Below, piece by piece: positions 12,294 through 24,006 of a stretch of 64,000 bases of DNA. This DNA comes from Spinacia oleracea (taxonomy: Eukaryota > Streptophyta > Magnoliopsida > Caryophyllales > Amaranthaceae): the NCBI RefSeq assembly GCF_020520425.1, contig NC_079487.1:81101141-81165140 (forward strand), in the 5' to 3' direction. The notes beneath the pieces were generated by a model that had not been told where the DNA came from, did not search any database, and worked only from the letters and a program-made list of their open reading frames with translations. The position numbers and the translations under genes are program-made. How positions within the stretch are numbered: position 1 is the stretch's first letter; every line of letters begins with the position of its first letter.

Positions 12294-12761
12294 TGTAATA
12301 CCCCATATTTTTAGGCATTTTATTAATCATTTTATGCATTTTTTTTTTAATATATATTTGATATTAAATTATTTTGGAGGGAAAAATATTCAAATATTTT
12401 GGAGGGAAAATATTCAAATGTGAATATTATTTTCAAAACTGAATTAAATTATATTTTTCATGTTTTATTAATTCCTAATTCTATTAGGAATCAATTTTGG
12501 AGAAAAGAGTTTTAATCAACTTAAAATTATTTTATAAATCCGAAAATTATGTTTAGTATTTTATTAAATCAGTTTTATGTTATATGATATTTATGAGAAT
12601 ATATTTCGGATTTATTTTGGAAAAATAAGATAAGTCTATTTAAAATTGGATTTAAAGAGTTTTACCAATTCAAAATTCCCTAAAAATCCGAATTCTTTGA
12701 GATAAATTCTGAAAAGTTCAGGATAAATCTTAATTAATTATTCAAGACTCTGTTTAAGTTT

Positions 12762-14732
12762 TGTTGAGCCAATATGGTTTTGATGATGACAAACTAACGT
12801 AATCAACTAACGTGGTTTTCAAGTTGTATGTGTGCAAGGATCATTAATGAATAGTTGTGCCCAAGTCATCAATAATAAAGCTTACTGGAAGTTGATGATT
12901 GTGAGATGCTTATAACAAAGAAGCATAAAATCCAGAGCTGGAATTGCAGAGCAGTTCCTAAGGATAAACTCTAGAGAAGCTGGGAGTTTTAAAGTTCATG
13001 CGGAAGAACTAGAACTCCAGATGAGCTAGAGGAATCCCGATAGAGATGGCTGTTCCCAAAGAAGGTTGTTCCCGAAGACGGTTGTTCCCAAAGACGTCTG
13101 TTCCCAAAGACGGCTGTTCCCAAAGACGGTTGTTCCCAAAGACGGCTGTTCCTAAAGACGGCTGTTCCTAAAGATGGATGTTCCTAGAGATGGCTGTTCC
13201 TAAAGATGGTTGTTCCTAAAGATGCTTGTTCCTGAGGATCAACCATTGTTCCCGAGGAGCACTTGTTCCCGAGGAACAACCAATATGAGGAGCACTTGTT
13301 CCCGAGGAACAACCAACATGCGGAGCACTTGTTCTTGAGGATCAACCATTGTTCCCGAGGAGCACTTGTTCCCGAGGAACAACCAACATGCGGAGCACTA
13401 GTTCCTGAGGAACAACCAACATGCGGAGCAGCATGAAACATGAAGACAAGAAACAAGAGTTTATTTTCTAGGATTCATGTGAGTATGTGGAAACGTGAAA
13501 GGTAATGGAACAAGGTATCAAAAGGAACTCGTGGAACTCGTGTTTAGGAACTTGGTCTGCATCCTAAATATAATGTCAGTATGCATTAATCTAATTGTCA
13601 GTAAGTTTAGAATATAAACGTGATTTAGGATAGTTTATTTAAGAGTTTTAATTTGATTAAAAGTCCTTAAATAAATAGGTAATTGACTAAGTCTAGGATT
13701 CTTAATAAGATAAATATGTTTTATATTTTGGAATTAATTAGTTAATTAATTAGAGTCCTATTAAGTTGGGTATCTTGGAATTAACTAATTAATTAATTAC
13801 AGTCCTATTAATTTGGGTATCCTAGGTTAGTCAAATATTAATTTACGTTCATCAGTAGATTAATTAGGTAGGCTCCTATTAACTTGGGAATCCTATGAAA
13901 TCAGTTATTAAATGACGTTTAATATATCACGTTTAATATAACTGACATATTAATTATTGATGTTAGGATCACGCCTAGAAACTAGGATGCATTACTTGGT
14001 ATTAGCTTGTTCCCAAGTATATTATATCTACGCTCATATACCACGTTCTCATCAACTATAGAGGTCATGGGTACATGCCTAGGAACATGGGAATATGGCT
14101 GTTAGTTGAAGAGATTATGGGGAAAGCAGTTAGGAGTTCTAACACTATAAAAGAGGATCTTAACATTCATTCCAAGGTGTCTGACTTCTCAGTCATTCCA
14201 CAAAGTATGGTTTACGTGGAAGGTAATTAAAGAAAATATATTTGTTCCACGTTTATGAGTCAGTTCCTCAGTTCCAAGCTCCTTCAGTTCCTACACTAAA
14301 GTTCTTGTTCCTTTACAGTTCTTCTACGCTTCTCATATATTGTAACAAGTTTTGGTTAGGAACTTGAGTGAGTTCCTATTGTATTTGGAAAGGCTTTGAG
14401 TGAAGTCTTGAGAGAGTATTAAACACAACTGAGCGTGAATGTTATACTCTTTGTATGGGATCCTAAGTTCACGGGGAACTTGGGTTGATAGAGTTTCCAA
14501 TTAAGTTAGTAACAGGGTCGTTCGCTTGATGAATGAGAGCTCGTCGTTAAAATCCCCCGTGGTCGTGGTTTTGTCTTCTTGATAATTTTCAAGAAGATTT
14601 CCACGCTAAATTCTCTCTTGCATTATTTTCTATACTTGCTTTTAAGTTTCTTTTATAATTCCGCAAAAAGTTAGAAGCAAGTTCCAAATTACAATTCACC
14701 CCCCCTCTTGTACGCGTTCCATCCGAATAACA
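12762..14732 (+). mobile_element. Solo LTR (probably Copia) inside the Tekay 5' LTR
   Basis: Begins TGTTGAGCCAATATGG and ends CCGAATAACA (TGTT/AACA ends), flanked by AGTTT at 12757-12761 and 14733-14737. The Tekay 3' LTR shows the empty site, which proves the insertion. A TATA-like ACTATAAAAGAG (about 14148-14159) and a CACCCCCCCTCTTGT stretch near the end are LTR-like. There is no internal region or second LTR, so it arose by LTR-LTR recombination or is a very short non-autonomous form. The Copia assignment is by general look only. Confidence 0.85.
13045..13435 (+). repeat. Two minisatellite arrays in the solo LTR
   Basis: Between about 13045 and 13230 there is a 16-bp repeat (CTGTTCCCAAAGACGG and variants, about a dozen units). 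From about 13235 to 13430 a longer unit built on TTGTTCCCGAGGAACAACC and ATGCGGAGCA repeats four to five times. Both share a GTTCC core. They sit in the likely U3 region upstream of the TATA-like sequence. Confidence 0.75.
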
Positions 14733-14871
14733 AGTTTCGTGATTTTATCTTTTGTATTTCTATTTTAAACAATTTTACTCTAAACCGAATATCACAAAAA
14801 TCATGACTAGATTCAGAATCCTATCACAGCTTGAACACCAACCACGGCCATACCCCTTAGGGTTCCATTGT

Positions 14872-14902
14872 AACCCTAACCCTAATCCTATACCTATAAA
14901 TA
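14872..14902 (+). promoter_or_regulatory. Tekay LTR core promoter with telo-box
   Basis: AACCCTAACCCTAAT is followed directly by CCTATAAATACCCCC, with the TATA box at 14895-14902. The same arrangement is kept in the 3' LTR (TATA at 23714-23721). AAACCCTAA-type telo-boxes are known in promoters of plant translation and growth genes; use of one by this element is inferred. Confidence 0.6.
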
Positions 14903-16641
14903 CCCCCTACTTCATTCATCATTCCTCACACCACAAGTTGAGAGCTTTCCCAAGCCCGCTCTTAAACTTCTTCTCCCTCTTTGGCTCTAAACCTTCTTAC
15001 CTAAAACCCTTATACAACCACCACGACACCCCCATCGTGCACTCCTTGCCGCCGACGTCTACCTCTTGGTGTCGTGACTTCCACACCCCAATTATTTTCA
15101 AAGCCTTCTCTTTTACTGTCAGTTTTTACTATTTAAACTCTTCTAAATTAATTCCATAATTTTTAAAAGTGTATTTTTAAACCATGGGTTCGAAATTTTG
15201 ATTTATAATATTGTTATTATGCATTCATAACTCATTAATTAAATTTAAGTCCATTAGATTTATTTTTATTAATTTGATTGTTTAATAATGAATTAATTAG
15301 GGTTTTATTTATTTAATTGTTAGGAACTCGTGAGTGATCCGTAGCAGGATCAAACTAATCTTTGTGTGAGGTGTTATTTAATCAAGGTACATGTATGTGG
15401 CTTGATAATTATGTGTTAAATCTATGTATGGTTTGAATTGTTATATTCTAATTGATTAATCAATTTCCAATTGAATTATGAACTTATGATTATATTTTTA
15501 TTCTTGAATTTATGGACAAATAATTTGTGGATTTCGAATTTATATTAATGTAAGGATTTTCAAGTGTTAATGATTCAATAAAAGGTCACTTCTAAATTAT
15601 TGATGAATTTTAATGATTTAATAATTAATCATTTATTTACACATGTATTTAATCAAAAAAAATTATGTTTGATTAAATAAAAAGGAGGTTATTCGTTTAT
15701 CATTGTGAATGGAATTGGAAAGTCTTTCATGACATTATTATACTTTTGTAAAGTCTCAAAATGGAATGAATCTCATGGAACATTAAAGTTCATACGCATC
15801 ACTTGTTGTGTAAGTCGAGGGTCACTTGTTGACTATTATTTGGTTAGTACCCCAATGCATAGATTTGTGATGGAATACTAGATTGGGGGTGTGCACATTT
15901 AGGAAGGAAGGGGAGATAATAAGAGGTGTTTTGATTTTCATATTCTAATTGGAATCAAATTTTGGAAAGTTTCTACTTTTGGAATATTTTTATATTTGGA
16001 AAGTTTATATATTTGGAATATTTCTATTCATGGAATGTTTCTAATTTTGGAAATTTTCTATTTTAAAAATATGTATTCTTGATATGTTTATACTTTTGAA
16101 AAGTTACTATATTTGGAAAGTTACTATTTATGGAATGTTTCTAATTTTGGAAAATGAATCTTCTATAATTTCAATTAAGCAAGTTTGAAGTAAATGGTTT
16201 GTGAAAGTATGTTCAACTGTATATAAATGTTTTACAAGTCTTACATATATTCGTACTTAGCTTTTGCCAACCCGTATTTCCTATTTGTTTTGGCTTGGCC
16301 CTGTTCACCTTTTGGTGAGCAGTTTTCAGGAACTTGATGTGATGATGTGACATGCTTTCATACGGGATTAATGGAGAGTTCACTAGTTAAGATTTACTTT
16401 TCTAAGTTGGTTTCATTAATGAGTTCAGATTTTAGTATTTTAATTTTAAGGGTTTATCGAATATACACTATTATCATTTCGATTATTATTATTCAATAAA
16501 GAAAAGTATTTGAGTTATTCCGCTGCATTAGTTGATTTAATTAGCCTTTAACGTAATCACGTGGCGGTAATACTCCTATGTTTCTCTTTATTCAAATAAA
16601 TGTTGGTTTTAAAAAGAGAGAAATTTGGGGGTGTTACAAAA

Positions 16642-16653
16642 TGGTATCAGTTT
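16642..16653 (+). other. Tekay primer-binding site (initiator tRNA-Met type)
   Basis: TGGTATCAG starts 3 bases after the 5' LTR and matches the complement of the initiator tRNA-Met 3' end (usually TGGTATCAGAGC). The following TTT replaces AGC. It primes minus-strand DNA synthesis. Confidence 0.8.
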
Positions 16654-17326
16654 AGCCATGAAAGAACCTAGGATTAAAACTTAAACAAATTTGAGAGTAA
16701 GGGTAGAATCTATGGGGCATATATGATAGAGTTTCGCATTCTAAGCATGAAAATCTATTTTCAAAGAAAGTTATATTTTCATTAAAAACTATTTTCCTAT
16801 CTTTTGAGAAAAGATGATTGGTGTGAATCCATCACTCGTAATGTCTTCTGTCTGGTTGAATAAGAGGAGCTCATACCGACGCTGTGTATAATTCTCTAAC
16901 TACCTGGGAAGATGTTGTTTTGATGTATTCACACTAAAAATCGAGTACTTGAACTTATACAAATTTTAGAAAAAGATCAAAAGAATTTGTTGAAAGTCTA
17001 TTTAATAAATTAATTTATGCATTTGCTAGAATTACATGATAAATTTCGTGCATTAAGTGATAGGTCCGGAATTTTTCCTTCAAAAGAATAAATAAAAAAA
17101 TTCGTGAATTTAGTCACGATTTATGTGAATTTTGTGCATAAATATTTACTTAATTGATTATGCATACCTGGGAATTTTGATGGCAATTTTTGCTAACATA
17201 TGATGAAATTTCTCACATTTGGAATTGGTTGAATTATTTTTCCTTTTATGGAATTTGGTGGAATTTATGATTTATTGTGATTTATGGTGAATTGTGTCAA
17301 TTCTTATATGGTGAAGTACTTTGCAG

Positions 17327-18040
17327 ATGCTTGAATTTGTACGAAAACGTTTCTATAGTCTTGATTATGTTAAGAGGGAAGACCAATTGGCTGAAGATTA
17401 CACTATGAAAATACATGAACTTCTTGGGAAAATTAGAGCTGATAATCAACCCAGATGTCATGAACTTTATTATACTCACGGATTCACTATCTTACTTATG
17501 GTTACTCATCTACCTCAAAATCCAAAATATGAACCTATCATTGCCAAGTATGGGGAAATTATGATAGATGAATACCATTATAACGAAATTTTTTTGGGTA
17601 TGAATGCATTCTTGATTGGGACCCCACATTTCTTGACACTTGACCTAATTCTGCTAGATAATATATGGAAGAACAAGAGTGGGGGCAATGATCATTTTAA
17701 AGTACCTGTCAAGGACGACTCTAACCCAAAAAGTCCTAGTTATAACCCATCTCCCTATGACCTCCCATTTGCTTCTCCTAAGATGTCCACTGCTGATTCT
17801 AACTCCAAAAATTTTTCCATGAATACTTCAATTCCATCCCGACCAGAATCCTCAGGAAACCATTTCTCTAATGTTGTTCCTTCTCCAGAAAAATCTGAAT
17901 CTTCTAAGGGTTCTTCTACTTCAGGAAGCTCAAGGAAAACACCATGTTTAAAGCGTAAGAAGTGTGATTCAGATTCTGAGTAAGATCCCAATGAAGAGTA
18001 TTATTCGGATGATAGCAGGGGAAAAAGGAAGAAGTCTTAG
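17327..18040 (+). pseudogene. Extra ORF upstream of Tekay gag (unknown function)
   Basis: ATG 17327 opens a 218-aa frame to TAA 17981-17983. The same frame goes on for 18 more codons of similar acidic/basic character to TAG 18038-18040, so TAA looks like a nonsense mutation in an ORF of about 237 aa. The first ~125 residues look globular. The rest is Ser/Pro-rich with a basic cluster (CLKRKKC) and an acidic end, as in nuclear proteins. I recognise no domain. The bases just before the ATG (TACTTTGCAG) look like a 3' splice site, so the ORF could be a spliced downstream exon of the LTR transcript. Gag starts 228 bp later. Confidence 0.6.
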
Positions 18041-18267
18041 ATTTGTCTTTTAAATTTCAGTGTTTGTTTAAGGAGTGTTTGTTTTTTTTTAATAAAGCCA
18101 TTTTGTGTGGCAAAGTCATGTAATAGTTAGGAAACTTTTGTTGGATTTCTCAATTAATTTAATGAAATTGGTTTGATAAAGTGTTGCAATTTTAATAATT
18201 GCATTATTTGTTGAATTTACATCTAGTTGAATTCCTTTACTTAGTACGTTTTCCTTATTCAGGCAAG

Positions 18268-18930
18268 ATGATGAGAGGGCGACTTCATAACCGGGGAAAG
18301 AAGGGATCATGGAAAGTTGGAACGGCGATTAGACGCCTAACTGACATAGCTCATAACTTGACTCAGGCTATGACAACCCAGGCAACTCGCCATAGTGATC
18401 TTGAAAACTTTGGTGACATTTTTAAGAAGGTGGCAGCTAGTAAGCCACCTACCTATGTTGGAAAGGAAGACCCTACAAGCCTAGAAAATTGGATTAGAGA
18501 GTTTGACAAACCGTTTGATGCTATCAACTGCCCTGAAGACCTAAAAATCAATAATGATGTGTACTATCTAAGGGAAGAAGCTGACTTTTGGTGGTCACAA
18601 CGAAAGAAAGACTTAATGGCCAACCCTGATTTTGATTGGGAAACCATGAAAGAAGCCTTAAGAGCCAAGTTTTACCCTCCCTATCTAAAGAAGCAGAAAT
18701 GCCTAGAGTTTACAAACCTTAGAATGGGGACCATGACTGTGAATGAGTATTACACCAAGTTTATAGAGCTAATGAGGTTTGCACCTGAAATATTTCCAAC
18801 TGAAGCCATGAAAGCTCAAAGGTTTGAACAAGGGTTAACTTTGACCTTGCAAGGGAAACTCGGGGGAGTTAACTTTGAATCCCTAGATGATGTTTATGGA
18901 CGTGCATCTCACTTGTATGGGATTAAGTGA
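18268..18930 (+). pseudogene. Tekay gag, capsid part (ends at a premature TGA)
   Basis: Starts at ATG 18268 (MMRGRLHNRGKKG). The Retrotrans_gag capsid domain (PF03732) spans roughly residues 60-200: PPTYVGKEDPTSLENWIREF, DFWW, MKEALRAKFYPPYLKKQK, MTVNEYYTKFIELMRFAPE. It makes the virus-like particle shell. The TGA at 18928-18930 lies between capsid and nucleocapsid; the next codons continue the same frame ([12 protein letters not shown]...), so it is one nonsense change in a single gag-pol frame running to 22884. Confidence 0.9.
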
Positions 18931-20727
18931 AGGGAACTTGAGGGAAACTCTGCTGAAAAGAGGAAGGTGAATGGGAATGGAAACTTCCAAGGGGATGAGA
19001 AGAAACCTAAGTTAAATGGAGACTTCAACCATGGAAAGAATGGAAACTACAACCAAAATAGGGGAGAGAACCGTGACTTCAACCGAAACGGGAAAGGAAA
19101 CTTCGGGAATGGAAGTGCTAGGAATGGGAATTTTGGGAATGCAAATGGAGATAAGCCTAAGAGAAACTATTTCTGCAAAAAGTGCGAGAAGAATCACCCG
19201 GGGAAAGACTGTGAGGGGAACCTAGTTACTTGCTATTTCTGTAAGAAGCAAGGACATCGGGAATTTGAGTGCTACAAGAAGGCATCTAGAGGATCATCAT
19301 CTAATTCCGGCCAGAACGGGAAAGGTCCTTATTCAAGCCAGCAACCACCAAGCCAACAGGCGGGAACCAGTGGTACTAAGCCAGGAGGTGGGACCAGTAC
19401 CACCCAACCCAAAGGACGGTTGTTCGTGATGAATCATCGTGAAGCCGAAAATGTGTCTGAAGTAGTAACTGGTACTTTTTCTATTTGCGATTTACCTGCT
19501 AAAGTATTATTTGATAGTAGAGCATCTCATTCTTTCATTTCTAGAACTTTAGCAAAGAGTCTAAACTTAGCAAGTCCAGTACATGTTTCCTTAGATATTG
19601 CCATACCTAGTGGGGAAGTTTTGAATTGTTCTAAGTTGCATCGTAATATTCCTTTAGTCATTTCGGGGCTAGAATTTATGTCAGATTTCATAGAGTTTGG
19701 GATGGAAGACTTAGACGTGATTTTGGGTATGGATTGGTTGGGAAGATACCAAGCCCAAATTGATTGTGAAGCCCAAAAAGTGACCTTGGTAGGCCCAGGA
19801 GGAACAAGAATTTCGTATAGGAAGTTGGGGAAGAAGAAAAATGGGTTCAAAATAGTGTCAGCTTTGCAACTCCAAGCTTGTGTGAGAAAGGGGCATCCAT
19901 TATTCATGTGTAGCGTTCAACATTTGGGTGGGGAAGAAGAAGATGGGATGATGAATATTCCGGTAGTGAATGAGTTTTCAGATGTATTTCCGGAAGAAAT
20001 TCCAGGAATGCCTCCACTAAGGGATGTGGAATTTACTATTGACCTAGTACCTGGAACTGGCCCAATCTCAAAGGCACCATATAGGATGGCCCCAGCAGAG
20101 CTAGAAGAGTTAAAGAAGCAGTTGGAAGATTTGTTGGAAAAAGGCTATATTCGTCCTAGTGCATCTCCATGGGGTGCACCTGTGCTCTTTGTGAAGAAGA
20201 AGGATGGGAGTATGAGGTTGTGCATAGATTATCGTGAGCTAAATAATGTGACAATCAAGAATAAGTATCCACTTTCGACAATCGATGACTTGTTTGATCA
20301 GCTAAAAGGGGCAGGAATATTTTCAAAGATTGATTTGAGGTCAGGGTATCACCAGTTGAGGATTGTAGATGAAGATATTGCTAAAACTGCATTTAGGACG
20401 CGTTATGGTCATTATGAATTCACAGTAATGCCATTCGGATTGACTAACGCACCTGCAGTATTTATGGATTTGATGCATAGGATTTTCAGACCGTTTTTGG
20501 ATAAGTCAGTAGTTGTCTTTATTGATGATATCTTAATATATTTGAAAAATAAGGAGGACCATGAGGATCATTTGAGGGAAGTTTTGGTGACTTTAAGGGA
20601 AAATCAATTGTATGCAAAACTCTCAAAGTGCGAGTTTTGGTTGGAGAAGGTTGCCTTTTTAGGACATGTGATAACTAAGGAAGGGGTATCTGTAGATCCA
20701 GCAAAGATTCAAGCAGTCAGTAATTGA
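18931..20727 (+). pseudogene. Tekay nucleocapsid, protease and reverse transcriptase
   Basis: Same frame as the capsid. In order: an Asn/Gly-rich linker, a zinc knuckle [14 protein letters not shown] (19231-19272) after a Cys pair, then the retropepsin. Its active site, normally DSGAS, reads DSRAS at 19513-19524: Gly changed to Arg by one base, which should abolish cleavage. RT follows with [63 protein letters not shown] and the catalytic FIDDIL (about 20518-20535). The segment ends at TGA 20725-20727, where related elements have Trp (NWPTP), a G-to-A type nonsense change. Confidence 0.9.
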
Positions 20728-21552
20728 CCAACCCTGAAAAGTGAGTCAGATATAAGGAGTCTTCTGGGTTTGGCAGGTTACTATAGAAGGTTTGTGAAGG
20801 ACTTCTCAAGGATTTCAAGGCCTATGACGAGTTTGATGAAAAAGGAAAGTAAGTTTGTATGGACTTCGGAGTGTGGGGAGGCATTTGCAACGTTGAAGGA
20901 AAGGTTGACTTCTAAACCGGTTTTAGCATTACCGGATGGGAGTGAAGTTTATGAGGTGTTCAGTGATGCTTCGAAGTATGGTTTGGGTTGTGTTTTGCAA
21001 CAGAATAGGAAGGTTATAGCTTATGCATCTAGGCAATTGAAACCGTATGAAGTAAATTATCCAACACATGATCTAGAGTTGGCAGCTATTGTGTTTGCAT
21101 TGAAAATTTGGAGACACTACCTGTATGGGGTGACAGTGAAGATTTTTACGCATCATAAGAGTTTGAAATACATATTCACCCAAAAAGATCTGAATATGAG
21201 GCAGAGAAGGTGGCTAGAATTGATAAAAGACTATGACTTGGATATTCAGTACCATGAAGGGAAGGCCAATGTGGTAGCAGATGCTTTAATTAGGAAGTCT
21301 AGCCATTCGGTGAATGCATTGGTTATGGAAGATCAGTTGTGTATAGACTTCCAGAAGATGAATTTGGAAGTTCTGGAGCATGGAGAAGTGGAAAGGATGT
21401 TGAATGCTATTTCGGTGAGACCTTCAATTTATGAAGAAATTCGTGAAAGTCAACCAAGTGATGAGAAGTTGGTGAAAATAAGGGAAAAGATTATAGAAGG
21501 GGAAGTATTGGACTTTCAGATCGCTGAGGATGGAAGTATTCGTTTCAAATGA
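20728..21552 (+). pseudogene. Tekay RT thumb and RNase H
   Basis: The frame goes on with the RT connection ([25 protein letters not shown]) and RNase [54 protein letters not shown], then [22 protein letters not shown], where the family normally has TDHKSL; the Asp is the active-site residue of that strand. [12 protein letters not shown] replaces the common DALSRK. The frame ends at TGA 21550-21552 in RFK*RWC, where relatives have Gly. Confidence 0.88.
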
Positions 21553-22884
21553 AGATGGTGCATTCCGCAGAAAAGCGAGGATTTAAAGCAAAGGTTGATG
21601 GGGGAGGCGCATAACTCGCCTTATTCAATGCATCCAGGTGGGGATAAGTTGTATAAGGACATGAAGAAAACATTTTGGTGGCCCAATATGAAGCGTGAAG
21701 TAGCTGAATTTGTGGCTAAATGTTTGACATGTCAGAAGGTCAAGATCGAACATCGAAGACCGCAAGGGAAAGTTCAGTCATTAGAAGTCCCTAAATGGAA
21801 ATGGGATTCAATTTCAATGGATTTTGTTGGTGCTCTACCAAAGACTCAAAGTGGAAATGATACTATTTGGGTGATAGTGGATCGATTGACAAAATCAGCA
21901 GTTTTTATACCAATGAAGAGTGTATGGACCATGGAGAAGTTGGCTAAAGCCTATGTAAAGTTCGTGGTGAAGTATCATGGAGTTCCAAGTGACATTATCT
22001 CGGATAGGGATTCCAGATTCTTGTCCAACTTTTGGCAAAGTTTGCAGAAAGCCTTGGGAACAAAAATACTTATGAGTACAGCGTTTCACCCAGCTACAGA
22101 TGGTCAGACAGAAAGGACAATTCAGACTTTGGAGGACATGTTAAGATCATGTGTGATGGAATATCAGGGTTCATGGGAAGATAATTTAGATTTGATCGAG
22201 TTCTCATACAACAATAGCTACCATGCAAGTATTGGAATGGCTCCTTTTGAAGCGTTATATGGAAGGAAATGTAGAAGTCCTATTTGCTGGAATGATATAA
22301 CTGAAACAGTTGTTCTTGGACCAGAATTCTTAGAAGAAATAGTAAAGCAAGTGAAATTCATCCAGGAAAAGATCAAGGCATCGCAAGGCCGCCAGAAAAG
22401 TTACGCGGATTCCCGAAGAAGGGAAGAGGAATACCAAGTCGGGGAGAAGGTGTTATTGAAAATATCTCCAATGAAAGGAGTGATGAGATTCGGAAAGAAG
22501 GGGAAATTAAGTCCGAAGTACATTGGACCATATGAAATCCTGAAGCGGATTGGGAATGTAGCGTATAGACTTGATTTACCCAATGAGCTGAGTCGAGTGC
22601 ATAATGTTTTCCATGTTACCCAAATTAGAAAATACATCCCAGATATATCCAATGTGTTGCAACCGGAAACCGTTGAAATGGATGAAACCCTGAAATATGA
22701 GGAAAGGCCGGTAAGGATACTAGATAGAAAAGTCAGGAGTACCCGAAATAAGGATGTAGAAATCTTCAAGGTATTGTGGTCAAACCATAAAACCGAGGAA
22801 GCAACTTGGGAAGTTGAGGCTGCAATGAAGGAGAAATACCCAGAACTCTTCGTTGAGGTTAGTAGGCGAGTTACGGGGTCGTAA
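21553..22884 (+). pseudogene. Tekay integrase with C-terminal chromodomain
   Basis: Same frame again. The HHCC zinc site is H..H (AHNSPYSMHPGG) then CLTCQ. The catalytic core has D in SMDFVGALPKT, D in IISDRDSRF and E in the GQTERTIQTLEDML segment, so DDE is kept. A GPY-type module follows (LSPKYIGPYEILKRIGNVAYRL, LSRVHNVFHVTQIRKYIPD). The chromodomain RPVRILDRKVRSTRN...VLWSNHKTEEATWEVEAAM closes the protein. Integrase inserts the cDNA; the chromodomain steers chromovirus integration to particular chromatin. Stop TAA at 22882-22884. This section has no internal stop, but it cannot be translated from the upstream start because of the three TGAs. Confidence 0.92.
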
Positions 22885-23101
22885 CTTTCTTTTTAAGGGG
22901 GTAGAATGCGATAGAATTTCGCGCTTTTACCAATATTTAGCATGTTTTAACAATTTTTAGCGATTTTGGTATATGTTATGCAAGTGCATTAACACCTTCC
23001 TTCATTTAGAAAGTCGGTAGAATTTATATATTTCCGTTTTTGGAGTATAGAATGGTAATTTCCTAAGTTTCGGGACGAAACTTCTTTTAAGGAGGGTAGA
23101 C
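22885..23101 (+). other. Tekay 3' UTR and polypurine tract
   Basis: AAGGAGGGTAGA (23089-23100) directly precedes the 3' LTR and is the polypurine tract. A similar purine run (TTTTTAAGGGGGTAGAA, about 22890-22906) lies just after the pol stop and may be a second, older or central-type tract. Confidence 0.7.
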
Positions 23102-24006
23102 TGTAATACCCCATATTTTTAGGCATTTTATTAATCATTTTATGCATTTTTTTAATATATATTTGATATTAAATTATTCTGGAGGGAAAATATTCAAATA
23201 TTTTGGAGGGAAAATATTCAAATGTGAATATTATTTTCAAAACTGAATTAAATTATATTTTTCATATTTTATTAATTCCTAATTCTATTAGGAATCAATT
23301 TTGGAGAAAAACAGTTTTAATCAACTTAAAATTATTTTATAAATCCGAAAATTATGTTTAGTATTTTATAAAATCAGTTTTATGTTATATGAATATATTT
23401 CGGATTTATTTTGGAAAAATAAGATAATTCTATTTAAAATTGGATTTAAAGAGTTTTACCAATTCAAAATTCCCTAAAAATCCGAATTATTTGAGATAAA
23501 TTCTGAAAATTTCAGGATAAATCTTAATTAATTATTAAAGACTCTGTTTAAAATTTCGTGATTTTATCTTTTGTATTTCTATTTAAAAAAAATTTACTCT
23601 AAACCGAATATCACCAAAATCATGACTAGATTCAGAATCCTATCACAGGTTGAACACCAACCACGGCCATACCCCTTAGGGTTCCATTGTAACCCTAACC
23701 CTAATCCTATACCTATAAATACCCCCTACTTCATTCATCATTCCTCACACCAAAAGTTGAGAGCTTTCCCAAGCCCGCTCTTAAACTTCTTCTCCCTCTT
23801 TGGCTCTAAACCTTCTTACCTAAAACCCTTATACAACCACCACGACACCCCCGTCGTGCACTCCTTGCTGCCGACGTCTACCTCTTGGTGTCGTGACTTC
23901 CACACCCCAATTGTTTTCAAAGCCTTCTCTTTTACTGTCAGTTTTAACTATTTAAACTCTTCTAAATTAATGCCATAATTTTTAAAAGTGTATTTTTAAA
24001 CCATGG

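Larger units (their letters stand above)
12294..16638 (+). repeat. Tekay 5' LTR, interrupted by a solo LTR
   Basis: The LTR parts are 12294-12761 and 14738-16638, totalling about 2.37 kb once the 1971-bp solo LTR and one AGTTT are removed. They match 23102-24006 plus 32956-34406. It carries a promoter near 14895, a leader with a chance ORF present in both LTRs, and a zone of TTTGGAAAGTTT / TTTGGAATATTT repeats (about 15958-16150, repeated at about 33720-33920). The end GTGTTACA precedes the primer-binding site. Confidence 0.92.

Noticed and set aside
14752-15159. A 135-codon ORF present in both Tekay LTRs (also 23571-23978) that looks conserved
   Set aside because: It overlaps the LTR promoter and transcript leader. 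Its conservation follows from the LTRs being copies of each other, and its composition (Pro/His/Ser-rich) is that of C-rich leader DNA.
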